Assembly: GCA_009927705.1 (NCBI GenBank)
Contig: RFMK01000117.1
Span: 1-6,303, forward strand
Reading direction: 5' to 3'
DNA length: 6,303 nucleotides
From: Actinomycetota bacterium
GTDB taxonomy: Bacteria > Actinomycetota > Actinomycetes > Nanopelagicales > Nanopelagicaceae
Numbering within the stretch: position 1 is the stretch's first letter; every line of letters starts with the position of its first letter. Of the stretch, positions 1 to 6,303 are shown piece after piece. Under the pieces are notes generated by a model. It saw only the letters and a program-made list of their open reading frames with translations. It searched no databases and was not told the DNA's origin. Made by a program: the position numbers and the translations under genes.

Positions 1-45
1 TATTCAGCTCTTGATCCACGTATTCGTGTAGGAGCGGGCAAATGA
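1..45 (+). CDS. C-terminal tail of a DppB/OppB-type ABC transporter permease (5' end outside window)
   Basis: Frame 1 from the first base reads YSALDPRIRVGAGK and then TGA at 43-45. Inner-membrane permeases of the DppB/OppB family characteristically end with a tyrosine followed by LDPRIR and a few residues, so this is very probably the first permease of the importer whose second permease follows. The TGA stop overlaps the ATG of the next gene (AATGA, 42-45), an arrangement typical of translationally coupled operon partners. Only 14 residues are visible, so the identification rests on this short motif plus the position immediately before a DppC-type gene. Confidence 0.8.
   Translation, partial: YSALDPRIRVGAGK
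30..34 (+). promoter_or_regulatory. Shine-Dalgarno site of the dppC-type gene
   Basis: AGGAG lies 7 bases before the ATG at 42 and inside the last codons of the upstream permease gene. It supports the ATG at 42 as the start and shows that dppC can recruit ribosomes itself as well as being coupled to the upstream gene. Confidence 0.7.
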
Positions 46-1124
46 AATTCGGCCGAAAGAAAGAACTCGAAACCACTATTGAATCTGGCGAAAATGCAAT
101 CGCTAACAAAGAAGTCGAAGGTCTAAGCCAAGGCCAGATAGTTCTTCGCCGTTTCCTACGGCATCGCGCAGCTGTTATCTCGCTCAGCGTCATCACAGGA
201 ATCCTGCTATTTGTTTTCTCCTCATTGGATATGAAGATTGGTCCATTCCAATACCGCGGTTGGTGGAAGTTCGGTATAGATGATCTACCAGAACTTCGTT
301 ATGGCGATTGCCCCGGTGGAACTGTGGGATGTCCGACAATCAGCGTTATTCCAAAGTTCCTTGGCGGCAACGGCATTAGTCTCGGCGAGCATCCATTTGG
401 CCAAGACGATATCGGCCGTGATTATTTTGCGCTTGTTATGAAAGGCACCCAGCGCTCGGTCATGGTGATGGTTGTCATTGGACTTTTCGCAGCTACTATC
501 GGAACTATTGTCGGTGCTGTTGCCGGCTACTTCCGCGGCACAGTAGATAACGTACTAATGCGTTTCACAGACTTCATCATCACGATCCCATCTGTAGTTA
601 TCGGCTCTGTTATTGGAGCTCGTATCGGAAATCTCGGCGCTGGCGTTCTTGCTGTGTATCTGGGACTTTTCGCGTGGACCGGTCTCTCGCGTTTAGTTCG
701 TGGTGAGTTCTTAAAGCTTCGCGAACTCGAGTTCGTTGATGCCGCCCGTGTTGCTGGCGCTTCAACTCGCCGCATTATCTTTAAACATATTTTGCCGAAC
801 GCCGTCGGCGTCATCATCGTTTCAGTGACGCTATTGCTCTCAGGTGCGATTTTGCTCGAAACAGCATTGTCATACCTCGGATTTGGCGTTGTTCCCCCAG
901 ATGTTTCGCTCGGACTTTTGATTAGCCAATATCAAGATGCTTTTACTACTCGTCCATGGCTCTTCTGGTATCCCGGCTTATTTATTATCTCTATCGCACT
1001 TTCTATCAACTTCATTGGTGATGGGTTACGTGATGCATTTGATCCTCGCCAACGTCGTCGTCTCTCCAAAAAAGATAAAGCTCGTGCGAAGCAGATCACT
1101 CGAGAGCAGGCTAAAGTTGAATAA
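42..1124 (+). CDS. dppC: DppC/OppC-type ABC transporter permease
   Basis: This is the second inner-membrane subunit of a peptide-type (Dpp/Opp/nickel family) ABC importer, pairing with the DppB-like protein that ends at 45. The product has 360 residues, slightly longer than the roughly 300 usual for the family. Residues 32-62 hold the OppC N-terminal segment and first membrane helix. Residues 63-116 form an extracytoplasmic loop, longer than usual, with two cysteines (C90, C97). HPFGQDDIGRDYF at 117-129 matches the conserved HPxGxDxxGRD entry to the permease domain. About five further helices follow (roughly 138-162, 176-195, 198-217, 254-278, 309-327). The ATPase-contacting EAA loop is clear at 229-252 (EFVDAARVAGAS followed by a HILPN motif). 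The protein ends in a lysine/arginine-rich tail after DPRQRRR. The last 14 bases overlap the 3' end of the antisense PH-domain gene. The family is certain; the substrate (dipeptides, oligopeptides or another small solute) is not. Confidence 0.95.
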   Translation: MKFGRKKELETTIESGENAIANKEVEGLSQGQIVLRRFLRHRAAVISLSVITGILLFVFSSLDMKIGPFQYRGWWKFGIDDLPELRYGDCPGGTVGCPTISVIPKFLGGNGISLGEHPFGQDDIGRDYFALVMKGTQRSVMVMVVIGLFAATIGTIVGAVAGYFRGTVDNVLMRFTDFIITIPSVVIGSVIGARIGNLGAGVLAVYLGLFAWTGLSRLVRGEFLKLRELEFVDAARVAGASTRRIIFKHILPNAVGVIIVSVTLLLSGAILLETALSYLGFGVVPPDVSLGLLISQYQDAFTTRPWLFWYPGLFIISIALSINFIGDGLRDAFDPRQRRRLSKKDKARAKQITREQAKVE

Positions 1125-1704
1125 CACTCATTACGATCGCAACCAAGGCACCGCATGCAAGTGCGATTTCTCTCGTGGCAGTGAACTCGCTGCGCAACTC
1201 AATGACATTCCGCGGTCTGCTCTTATTGAAACTATTCCATCTCAATTTGGCGATATACGAAGCAGCGCCCGAATCAGTTCGCGGGGAATCGCTAGCGCGA
1301 ATGAGAGTGGTACTGCTGGGGATCAACCCCTTAACTTCGTACGGGTTGACAGTTCTGTGGTGGTAACGACCCGGCGCGAGCGCAGCCCACGCGGAGTAAC
1401 TCTTACTCTTAGTGTGAAAAGTAAGCGAGTATCGCGTTTCAATTTCAAGGACGTCTTGCCAACCGATCTGAATACGGCTGAGGGGATTGTTGATGATGAC
1501 TCCCTCATCGCCAATCTCGAGACTTGGACGATGAATAACGAGGCGAATCAAAACCGAAATGAATGTTGCGATCGCGATAGTGCCTGCTGCATCAATCCAA
1601 TCACGAGTGAAAATGGGTTGGATGACCGCAAGAGCCAACAATCCGTAACCGCAGTAGGCAGTAAAGATGGCGGTTTTGGGACGGAAGAATTCAACGTTCG
1701 TCAT
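1111..1704 (-). CDS. Membrane-anchored PH-domain protein (actinobacterial Cfp6-like type)
   Basis: The 197-residue product has two hydrophobic helices (about 11-31 and 37-57), then a small beta-rich domain (about 58-113), a polar linker, and a C-terminal hydrophobic helix (about 179-197). The middle part reads RPSLEIGDEGVIINNPLSR, then a W82 strand, ETRYSLTFHT, and YSAWAALAPGR. This is the pattern I associate with actinobacterial PH-domain proteins resembling mycobacterial low-molecular-weight antigen 6 (Cfp6). The molecular function of these proteins is unknown. ATG at 1704 is the only sensible start, because an in-frame stop lies three codons upstream and the family-like FFRP motif begins at residue 6. 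No good Shine-Dalgarno site precedes it. The gene is antisense to the surrounding transporter operon: its 3' end overlaps dppC by 14 bases and its start is 31 bases from the divergent ATPase start. The opposing + strand frame has no stops but gives a protein without recognisable features. Confidence 0.8.
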   Translation of the reverse strand: MTNVEFFRPKTAIFTAYCGYGLLALAVIQPIFTRDWIDAAGTIAIATFISVLIRLVIHRPSLEIGDEGVIINNPLSRIQIGWQDVLEIETRYSLTFHTKSKSYSAWAALAPGRYHHRTVNPYEVKGLIPSSTTLIRASDSPRTDSGAASYIAKLRWNSFNKSRPRNVIELRSEFTATREIALACGALVAIVMSVIQL

Positions 1705-1725
1705 TCCGATGCATCACTCATCTGT

Positions 1726-1731
1726 GAGGGG
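1726..1731 (+). promoter_or_regulatory. Shine-Dalgarno site choosing the start of the double ATPase gene
   Basis: GAGGGG sits 4 bases before the ATG at 1736. It favours this start over the in-frame ATG at 1667, which would add 23 residues with no resemblance to ABC ATPases. The upstream start would also place the coding region across the beginning of the antisense PH-domain gene. Confidence 0.7.
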
Positions 1732-1735
1732 CTCC

Positions 1736-3379
1736 ATGTCTAAGCCGATTCTAGAAGTTAAGGATTTCTGCGTCGATTTCTGGGTCGATGGCACATGGTA
1801 TCCCGCTGCAATCAATATGAACTTCACTCTCGAGCCAGGTCGTGTCCTCGCTATCGTCGGTGAATCAGGCTCAGGAAAATCCACTACAGCTATGGGATTG
1901 ATGGATCTTCTTGCTTCAAACGCGCGACGTACTGGAAGCGTCAAGGTTAAAGATGTTGAAATGCTCAACGCGAAGCCATCACTCCTTCGTAAATTCCGCG
2001 GAAAAGAAGTTGCTTACATCTTCCAAGAGCCGATGACTGCTCTCAATCCCGTCTACACCATCGGATTCCAGATAGTCGAAACTCTTCGCACTCACTTTGA
2101 TATGGGTCCAAAAACAGCCCGCGTACGTGCGATTGAACTATTGACTCTCGTTGAGATTCCAAATCCAGAAATGTCCTTCGATAAATACCCACACCAACTC
2201 TCCGGTGGTCAACGTCAACGCGCGATGATTGCTCAAGCGCTTGCATGTGATCCAGGTCTTCTTGTTGCTGATGAACCTACAACGGCGCTTGATGTAACGG
2301 TGCAAGCTGAGATTCTTGACTTAATGCGTGGTTTGAAATCCAAGTTAAATTCAGCAATCTTGCTCATTACCCACGATATGGGTGTGGTTGCCGATATGTC
2401 AGACGAGATCCTGGTGATGAAGGACGGACTCACCGTCGAACATGGATCAGCAGATCAGATATTCAATCGCCCGAACCATCCTTATACAAAAGAGCTCCTC
2501 GGGGCAGTACCCAAGCTTGGATCATCAAAGAAGCGAGTTCTCAAGCTTGAAAAAGATGCCCAGCCAGTTATGCGCATGGAGAATGTCACGATTGAATATC
2601 CAAAGCGCGGCCGTATCCCTGCGTTCACTGCGGTGAAGGATTTCTCACTCGAAATTTTCCCAGGTGAAATTGTTGGTCTCGTTGGTGAATCAGGATCTGG
2701 AAAGACCACAGTAGGACGTGCTGCAATCGGTCTACTTCCCGTGAAGTCTGGAAAACTGGAAATTGTCGGTTCGGATATCACTCGTGCTACTCAAAAAGAA
2801 CTACTACCAATTCGCCGCCATACTGGAATTGTTTTCCAGGATCCCGCTTCTTCGTTGAATCCACGACTTCCTATTGGTGAATCGATTGGCGAGCCAATCT
2901 TCCTGGCGAAACTTGCAAAGGGCGATGAGCTCAATAAGAAAGTTGAAGATTTACTAGAACAAGTCGAATTACCGCGTTCATACCGCAACCGTTTCCCACA
3001 CGAACTTTCTGGTGGACAACGTCAACGTGTTGGTATCGCTCGCGCACTTGCCCTGACCCCGGATCTCTTGATTGCGGACGAGCCAACTTCTGCTCTCGAT
3101 GTATCCGTTCAAGCGCGATTCCTTGATCTCCTTCTCGAACTCCAAGATAAATTGAAATTTGCATGTCTCTTCATTAGCCACGACCTTGCAGTCGTTGACA
3201 TTCTCGCTCACCGCATTGCTGTGATGCAGGAAGGAAACCTCGTCGAAGTGGGAGATCGTGACCAAATCCTCAAGAACGCAAAAGATCCATACACCCAACG
3301 CTTAATCGCTGCGGTTCCCGTACCAGACCCTGCTGAGCAGAAGAAACGTCGCGAAACACGTTTGGCTTCGAAGCATTAA
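1736..3379 (+). CDS. Fused DppD-DppF-type double ABC ATPase of a peptide importer
   Basis: This cytoplasmic subunit hydrolyses ATP to drive the importer formed with the two upstream permeases. Its 547 residues contain two complete ABC ATPase domains. Domain 1 has Walker A GESGSGKST (42-50), Q-loop QEP (97-99), signature LSGGQ (155-159), Walker B LLVADE (175-180) and H-loop His213. An oligopeptide-transporter C-terminal motif (NRPNHPYTKELLGAVP, 245-260 region) follows. Domain 2 has Walker A GESGSGKTT (317-325), QDP (368-370), LSGGQ (424-428), LLIADE (444-449) and His482, ending with DPYTQRLIAAVP. All catalytic residues are intact in both halves, so both ATP sites should work. The segment after the first HPY motif has no cysteines, so the Fe-S-type cysteine motif seen in some DppD proteins is absent. 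I start it at 1736 (MSKPILEVKDF) because ABC homology begins there and a Shine-Dalgarno site precedes it. Single-chain DppD-DppF fusions are well known. It is separated from dppC by an antisense gene and followed 4 bases later by the IDO gene. Confidence 0.95.
   Translation: MSKPILEVKDFCVDFWVDGTWYPAAINMNFTLEPGRVLAIVGESGSGKSTTAMGLMDLLASNARRTGSVKVKDVEMLNAKPSLLRKFRGKEVAYIFQEPMTALNPVYTIGFQIVETLRTHFDMGPKTARVRAIELLTLVEIPNPEMSFDKYPHQLSGGQRQRAMIAQALACDPGLLVADEPTTALDVTVQAEILDLMRGLKSKLNSAILLITHDMGVVADMSDEILVMKDGLTVEHGSADQIFNRPNHPYTKELLGAVPKLGSSKKRVLKLEKDAQPVMRMENVTIEYPKRGRIPAFTAVKDFSLEIFPGEIVGLVGESGSGKTTVGRAAIGLLPVKSGKLEIVGSDITRATQKELLPIRRHTGIVFQDPASSLNPRLPIGESIGEPIFLAKLAKGDELNKKVEDLLEQVELPRSYRNRFPHELSGGQRQRVGIARALALTPDLLIADEPTSALDVSVQARFLDLLLELQDKLKFACLFISHDLAVVDILAHRIAVMQEGNLVEVGDRDQILKNAKDPYTQRLIAAVPVPDPAEQKKRRETRLASKH
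1748..1776 (-). promoter_or_regulatory. Candidate promoter for the antisense PH-domain gene
   Basis: Read on the minus strand, TCGACG (1776-1771) and TAGAAT (1753-1748) are separated by 17 bases. They match the housekeeping sigma consensus TTGACA/TATAAT at 4 of 6 and 5 of 6 positions. Transcription would begin near 1741 and leave a leader of about 37 bases before the ATG at 1704. The site lies inside the first codons of the ATPase gene, so the two genes would have overlapping 5' regions. This is a by-eye match only; no transcript data support it. Confidence 0.35.
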
Positions 3380-3383
3380 TAAC

Positions 3384-4544
3384 GTGTCTAAGCCCGTGTC
3401 TCTTGCAGAGTTCGGTCTTTCCCGTGAATTCGGGTACATGCAACATCAAGACCCAGTTCGCTCACTTTCATCTGCAAATGAAGCGTGGGATGAGATGGCG
3501 CGGAATCTCCCCAAGTACCTCATGGGTACTGATTTTCGCTCTCGAGTAAAGGCTCTGCCACCATTCAAGCTTGATGCGCTTTCTAGTGAAGGAGAAGTAC
3601 GTCGGGCAATGCTCGCGCTTTCCTACATCGGTATGGCTTATCAATGGTCCGATAACGAACCCGCTCACGTGATTCCGGCAATTCTGGCAAAGCCTTGGTA
3701 CGAACTCGGCGTCAAAGTTGGGCGACCACCGATTCTTAGCTACGTCTCGTACTCCATTGATAACTGGTATCGCCTCGATCCGAAGAAAGAGATTGAGTGC
3801 GGAAACATCGCGCTATTGCAATGTTTCCTTGGAGGACAAGATGAAGAGTGGTTCATCTTGATTCATATCGATATCGAAAAGAAAGCTGGCATTGCACTTC
3901 ATGCTATCGAGCTTGCACAAAATGCCGTGGTCAAAAACGATGCCGATGGGCTAGATGTGGCACTTACTCAACTTCGCGACGGAATTAAGAGCATGTACGA
4001 CGTCTTGGCTCGCATGCCAGAAAAGTGCGACCCATATGTTTATTTCCATCGCGTTCGACCCTACATCTTCGGCTGGCGCAACAACCCCGCACTCCCTAAT
4101 GGCGTTGTCTACGAAGGTGTAGATGCACTTGGTGGAAAGGGCATGACATATCGCGGCGAGACTGGCGCACAATCCGCGATTGTTCCTGCGCTCGACGGTG
4201 TCCTTGGAATTGAACATGAACGCGACGAGCTCCGCGAATATCTCATGGAGATGCGTGAGTACATGCCACCAAAGCATGTCGCCTTTATCGAAGCTGTCGA
4301 AAACGGACCATCAGTCCGAGAATTTGTGCAGAAAGTTAATCGCCCAACCACGACAGCGCTATTTAATGAATCAGTCGAGCTTGTCGGCGATTTCCGTGCG
4401 ATGCATTTGGAGTACGCAGGCCAGTACATCCATGCTCAAGCCCAAAAAGCCCCAGGAAACCCATCTGCGGTAGGCACCGGCGGCACTCCGTTCATGATTT
4501 ACCTTCGTAAGCATCGTGACGAAACTAAGTCACAGACGCTCTAA
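3384..4544 (+). CDS. Indoleamine 2,3-dioxygenase family haem protein
   Basis: Members of this family use haem iron and O2 to open the indole ring of L-tryptophan, giving N-formylkynurenine in the cytoplasm. The 386-residue product is close to the usual 400. By-eye comparison with human IDO1 finds PPIL-Y-NW (115-128), YFHRVRPYIFGW (220-231), NPALPNGVVYEG (234-245), GAQS (261-264), MREYMPPKH (290-298), PSVREFV (309-315) and GTGGT (364-368). Predicted equivalents are His341 for the proximal haem ligand His346, Arg225 for substrate-binding Arg231, Tyr220/Phe221 for Phe226/Phe227 and Asp271 for Asp274. His161 falls at the position of Ser167, a TDO-like feature. The start is GTG, 4 bases after the ATPase stop and without a strong Shine-Dalgarno site, suggesting translational coupling; the first ATG would be residue 19. 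The superfamily also includes bacterial secondary-metabolism enzymes (PrnB of pyrrolnitrin synthesis, MarE of maremycin synthesis), so another indole substrate is possible. No other kynurenine-pathway gene is visible here. Confidence 0.9.
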   Translation: MSKPVSLAEFGLSREFGYMQHQDPVRSLSSANEAWDEMARNLPKYLMGTDFRSRVKALPPFKLDALSSEGEVRRAMLALSYIGMAYQWSDNEPAHVIPAILAKPWYELGVKVGRPPILSYVSYSIDNWYRLDPKKEIECGNIALLQCFLGGQDEEWFILIHIDIEKKAGIALHAIELAQNAVVKNDADGLDVALTQLRDGIKSMYDVLARMPEKCDPYVYFHRVRPYIFGWRNNPALPNGVVYEGVDALGGKGMTYRGETGAQSAIVPALDGVLGIEHERDELREYLMEMREYMPPKHVAFIEAVENGPSVREFVQKVNRPTTTALFNESVELVGDFRAMHLEYAGQYIHAQAQKAPGNPSAVGTGGTPFMIYLRKHRDETKSQTL

Positions 4545-4545
4545 A

Positions 4546-6303
4546 TCACCAGATTCGAACGCGCTCACTTTCTCCCATATAAAGCGCATCACCCTCTTTG
4601 AGTCCGAAAGCATCATGGAACTCGCTTAAGTTCTTCAAGATCTGATTACAACGGAATTCACCAGGAGAGTGGGGGTCAGTCGCAAGACGAACCTTCATCG
4701 CTTCTGATCGGATCTTTGAACGCCAGATTTGGGCATAGCCAAGGAAGAAACGTTGATCTCCGGTGTAACCATCAATCACCGGAGCTTCTTTTCCATTCAG
4801 TGCGATCTTGTATGCCTTGTAAGCAATTGTTGAACCACCAAGATCACCGATGTTCTCACCGATGGTGAGCGCACCATTCACCTTGGTATCCGGAACTTCT
4901 TCTGGAGCAAGTTCGTTGTACTGGGCGATTAACTTTGAAGTCCGCTTTTCAAACTCGGAACGGTCTTGATCACTCCACCAATTAGAAAGATTGCCATCGC
5001 CGTCATAACGTGAACCTTGGTCATCAAAACCATGGCCAATTTCATGTCCAATGACAGCGCCGATACCACCGTAATTTGCAGCATCATCGGCTTCAAGATC
5101 GAAGAAAGGTGGCTGCAATATCGCAGCAGGGAAAACTATTTCATTCATCAGCGGGTGGTAATAAGCATTCACCGTTTGTGGCGTCATTAACCATTCAGTT
5201 TTATCGACGCGCTTTCCGACTTTGTTGTATTCAAAGTCGCCACGGAATTTAGAGATACGAGCCAAATTACCCATTAAATCTCCGCGCTTGATTTCTAAAT
5301 TCGAATAGTCACGCCATTTGTCGGGATATCCGATCTTCGGGGTGAACTTCTTCAACTTATCTAGCGCTTTGGCTTTAGTTTCGTCGGTCATCCAATCCAA
5401 TGAATTTATGCTGACGCGGTATGCCTCAATCAAATTTGCAACGAGCTCGACCATTCGCGCCTTCGCAGCAGCAGGGAAGTGGCGGTCGACGTAGAACTGG
5501 CCGACTGCCTCACCTAGGGCACCTTCAACAAGAGCAACTCCGCGCTTCCAGCGATCCTTCAGGACAGGTACCCCACTCAATGTAGTGCCGTAGAAAGCGA
5601 AGTTTTCATTGACAAAAGGGCTACTTAAGTATGGAGCCGCACTTGAGAGTAAGTGCCACATCAACCACGAGCGCCACTTCTCGACTTCAAACTTCGCAAA
5701 GACCTTGCCCATGTTCTCGATGAAGTCAGGTTGGGCGATTACAACGGAATCAAGGACGGAACGAGGGATCCCAGCGTTATCTGCCCATAGATGCCAATCA
5801 AAGGGGGCCGCAAGGGTTGAGATTTCGGCAAAGGTCTTCTTGTTGAAAGTGAGAACCGCGTCGCGGCTACGGACCGTATCCCAATGATGGGAGGCAATCT
5901 CGGTCTCTAAATCAATGATGCGACGAGCATGCGAAGATCCCTCTGCAATTCCAGCAAGGTCAAACATCGTTTCAATATGGGTGACTAACTTGCCTCGAAC
6001 CTCAGCATGGGTCTCTTCTCGGTAATACGCCTCGTCAGGAAGGCTAATGCCGCCTTGATAGATGTAAGCGATGTTTGTGGTGGGGTCAGCAGCATCCGCG
6101 GTCACCCAGCCGCTCAAGAAGCCTCCAAGACCCCGAGATTCAAACTGACCTAGAAGTGCAGTGAACTCTTCGAGTGAGGTAAACGATTGGGCCTTCGCCA
6201 AGTAATCAGCAATCGGCGAGATACCCAATTTTTCGACCTGCTCTTCATCCATGAAATCGGCATAGAGATCTCCGATCTTCTGAGCGTTGCTGCCATGAGG
6301 TCC
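4546..6303 (-). CDS. pepO: M13 family zinc metallopeptidase, PepO/neprilysin type (N-terminus outside window)
   Basis: This is a zinc endopeptidase that cleaves oligopeptides. The frame stays open to the right edge. The residues upstream of the first in-window ATG (6252) read QKIGDLYADFM, a conserved early M13 motif, so that ATG is internal and the true start lies beyond 6303. About 585 residues are present; bacterial members usually have 630-690. Counting from M at 6252, NAYYHP is at 362-367 and the zinc motif HEIGH at 403-407 (ligands His403 and His407, catalytic Glu404). GENIGD at 465-470 supplies the third ligand Glu466 and Asp470. DPHSPGEFR at 526-534 supplies His528 and Arg534, equivalents of neprilysin His711 and Arg717. 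The C-terminus is RVRIW, resembling the family's terminal CRVW but without the cysteine. All catalytic residues are intact. Whether it is exported cannot be judged without the N-terminus. It converges on the IDO gene with one base between stop codons. A role in digesting imported peptides is inferred from context. Confidence 0.95.
   Translation of the reverse strand, partial: GPHGSNAQKIGDLYADFMDEEQVEKLGISPIADYLAKAQSFTSLEEFTALLGQFESRGLGGFLSGWVTADAADPTTNIAYIYQGGISLPDEAYYREETHAEVRGKLVTHIETMFDLAGIAEGSSHARRIIDLETEIASHHWDTVRSRDAVLTFNKKTFAEISTLAAPFDWHLWADNAGIPRSVLDSVVIAQPDFIENMGKVFAKFEVEKWRSWLMWHLLSSAAPYLSSPFVNENFAFYGTTLSGVPVLKDRWKRGVALVEGALGEAVGQFYVDRHFPAAAKARMVELVANLIEAYRVSINSLDWMTDETKAKALDKLKKFTPKIGYPDKWRDYSNLEIKRGDLMGNLARISKFRGDFEYNKVGKRVDKTEWLMTPQTVNAYYHPLMNEIVFPAAILQPPFFDLEADDAANYGGIGAVIGHEIGHGFDDQGSRYDGDGNLSNWWSDQDRSEFEKRTSKLIAQYNELAPEEVPDTKVNGALTIGENIGDLGGSTIAYKAYKIALNGKEAPVIDGYTGDQRFFLGYAQIWRSKIRSEAMKVRLATDPHSPGEFRCNQILKNLSEFHDAFGLKEGDALYMGESERVRIW

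Noticed and set aside
1278..1301. Inverted repeat TTCGCG...CGCGAA with a 12-base loop inside the PH gene
   Set aside because: The arms are only six bases with no T-run on either strand, and it sits in the coding region for a polar linker. It is too weak to call a terminator or operator.
1667..1735. Upstream ATG giving a 23-residue N-terminal extension of the double ATPase
   Set aside because: The extra residues do not resemble ABC ATPases and overlap the start of the PH gene, and a Shine-Dalgarno site points to the ATG at 1736.
937..1743. Long + strand open frame of 268 codons covering the antisense PH-domain gene
   Set aside because: Its codons lie in exact register with the complementary codons of the PH gene, so its openness mirrors that gene's codon use. 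The translation is a serine/arginine-rich mixture with no family resemblance, and it begins inside dppC.
1841..2730. Similar DNA stretches around the two Walker A sites and again around the two LSGGQRQR sites of the ATPase gene
   Set aside because: These are the paralogous halves of a fused double ABC ATPase under shared motif constraint, not a recent repeat or mobile element.
5609..5887. 92-codon + strand open frame inside the M13 peptidase gene
   Set aside because: It is antisense to a strongly conserved coding region and its translation has no recognisable features or ribosome-binding site.
6250..6252. ATG at 6252 as the start of the M13 peptidase gene
   Set aside because: The frame remains open to the window edge and encodes the conserved IGDLYADFMDE motif across this ATG, so it is an internal methionine.

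Overview
The window looks like chromosomal DNA from a bacterium of moderate GC (about half by eye), most likely a low-GC member of the Actinomycetota such as the freshwater planktonic Nanopelagicales. The main support is a small membrane protein with a PH domain of the type common in actinobacteria. No rRNA or other taxonomic marker is present, so the assignment is an inference.

Layout: positions 1-45 are the last codons of a DppB-type permease. They overlap the start of a DppC-type permease (42-1124, +). A small membrane-anchored PH-domain gene (1111-1704, -) follows on the opposite strand and fills the whole interval between dppC and the next + strand gene. The + strand series resumes with a fused DppD-DppF double ATPase (1736-3379) and, after a 4-base gap, an indoleamine 2,3-dioxygenase (IDO) family haem protein (3384-4544, GTG start). 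One base beyond the IDO stop lies the stop of a convergent M13 (neprilysin/PepO-type) metallopeptidase gene (4546-6303, -), whose N-terminus is beyond the right edge.

Functional reading: permease, permease and double ATPase form most of a peptide (or related solute) importer; the substrate-binding protein is not in view. The PepO-like enzyme would cleave oligopeptides. The IDO-family protein would open the indole ring of tryptophan to give N-formylkynurenine, if it has the canonical activity. Together this suggests peptide scavenging followed by tryptophan catabolism, though the pathway link is inferred only from gene order.

Most notable points: (a) the transporter operon is interrupted by an antisense gene, giving a noncontiguous-operon or excludon-like arrangement; (b) a eukaryote-like IDO sits directly behind the transporter ATPase; (c) that IDO has histidine where human IDO1 has Ser167, the position of the distal histidine in tryptophan 2,3-dioxygenases. 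There is no stretch of 300 bases without a gene. I saw no RNA gene, mobile element, CRISPR array or convincing hairpin terminator.
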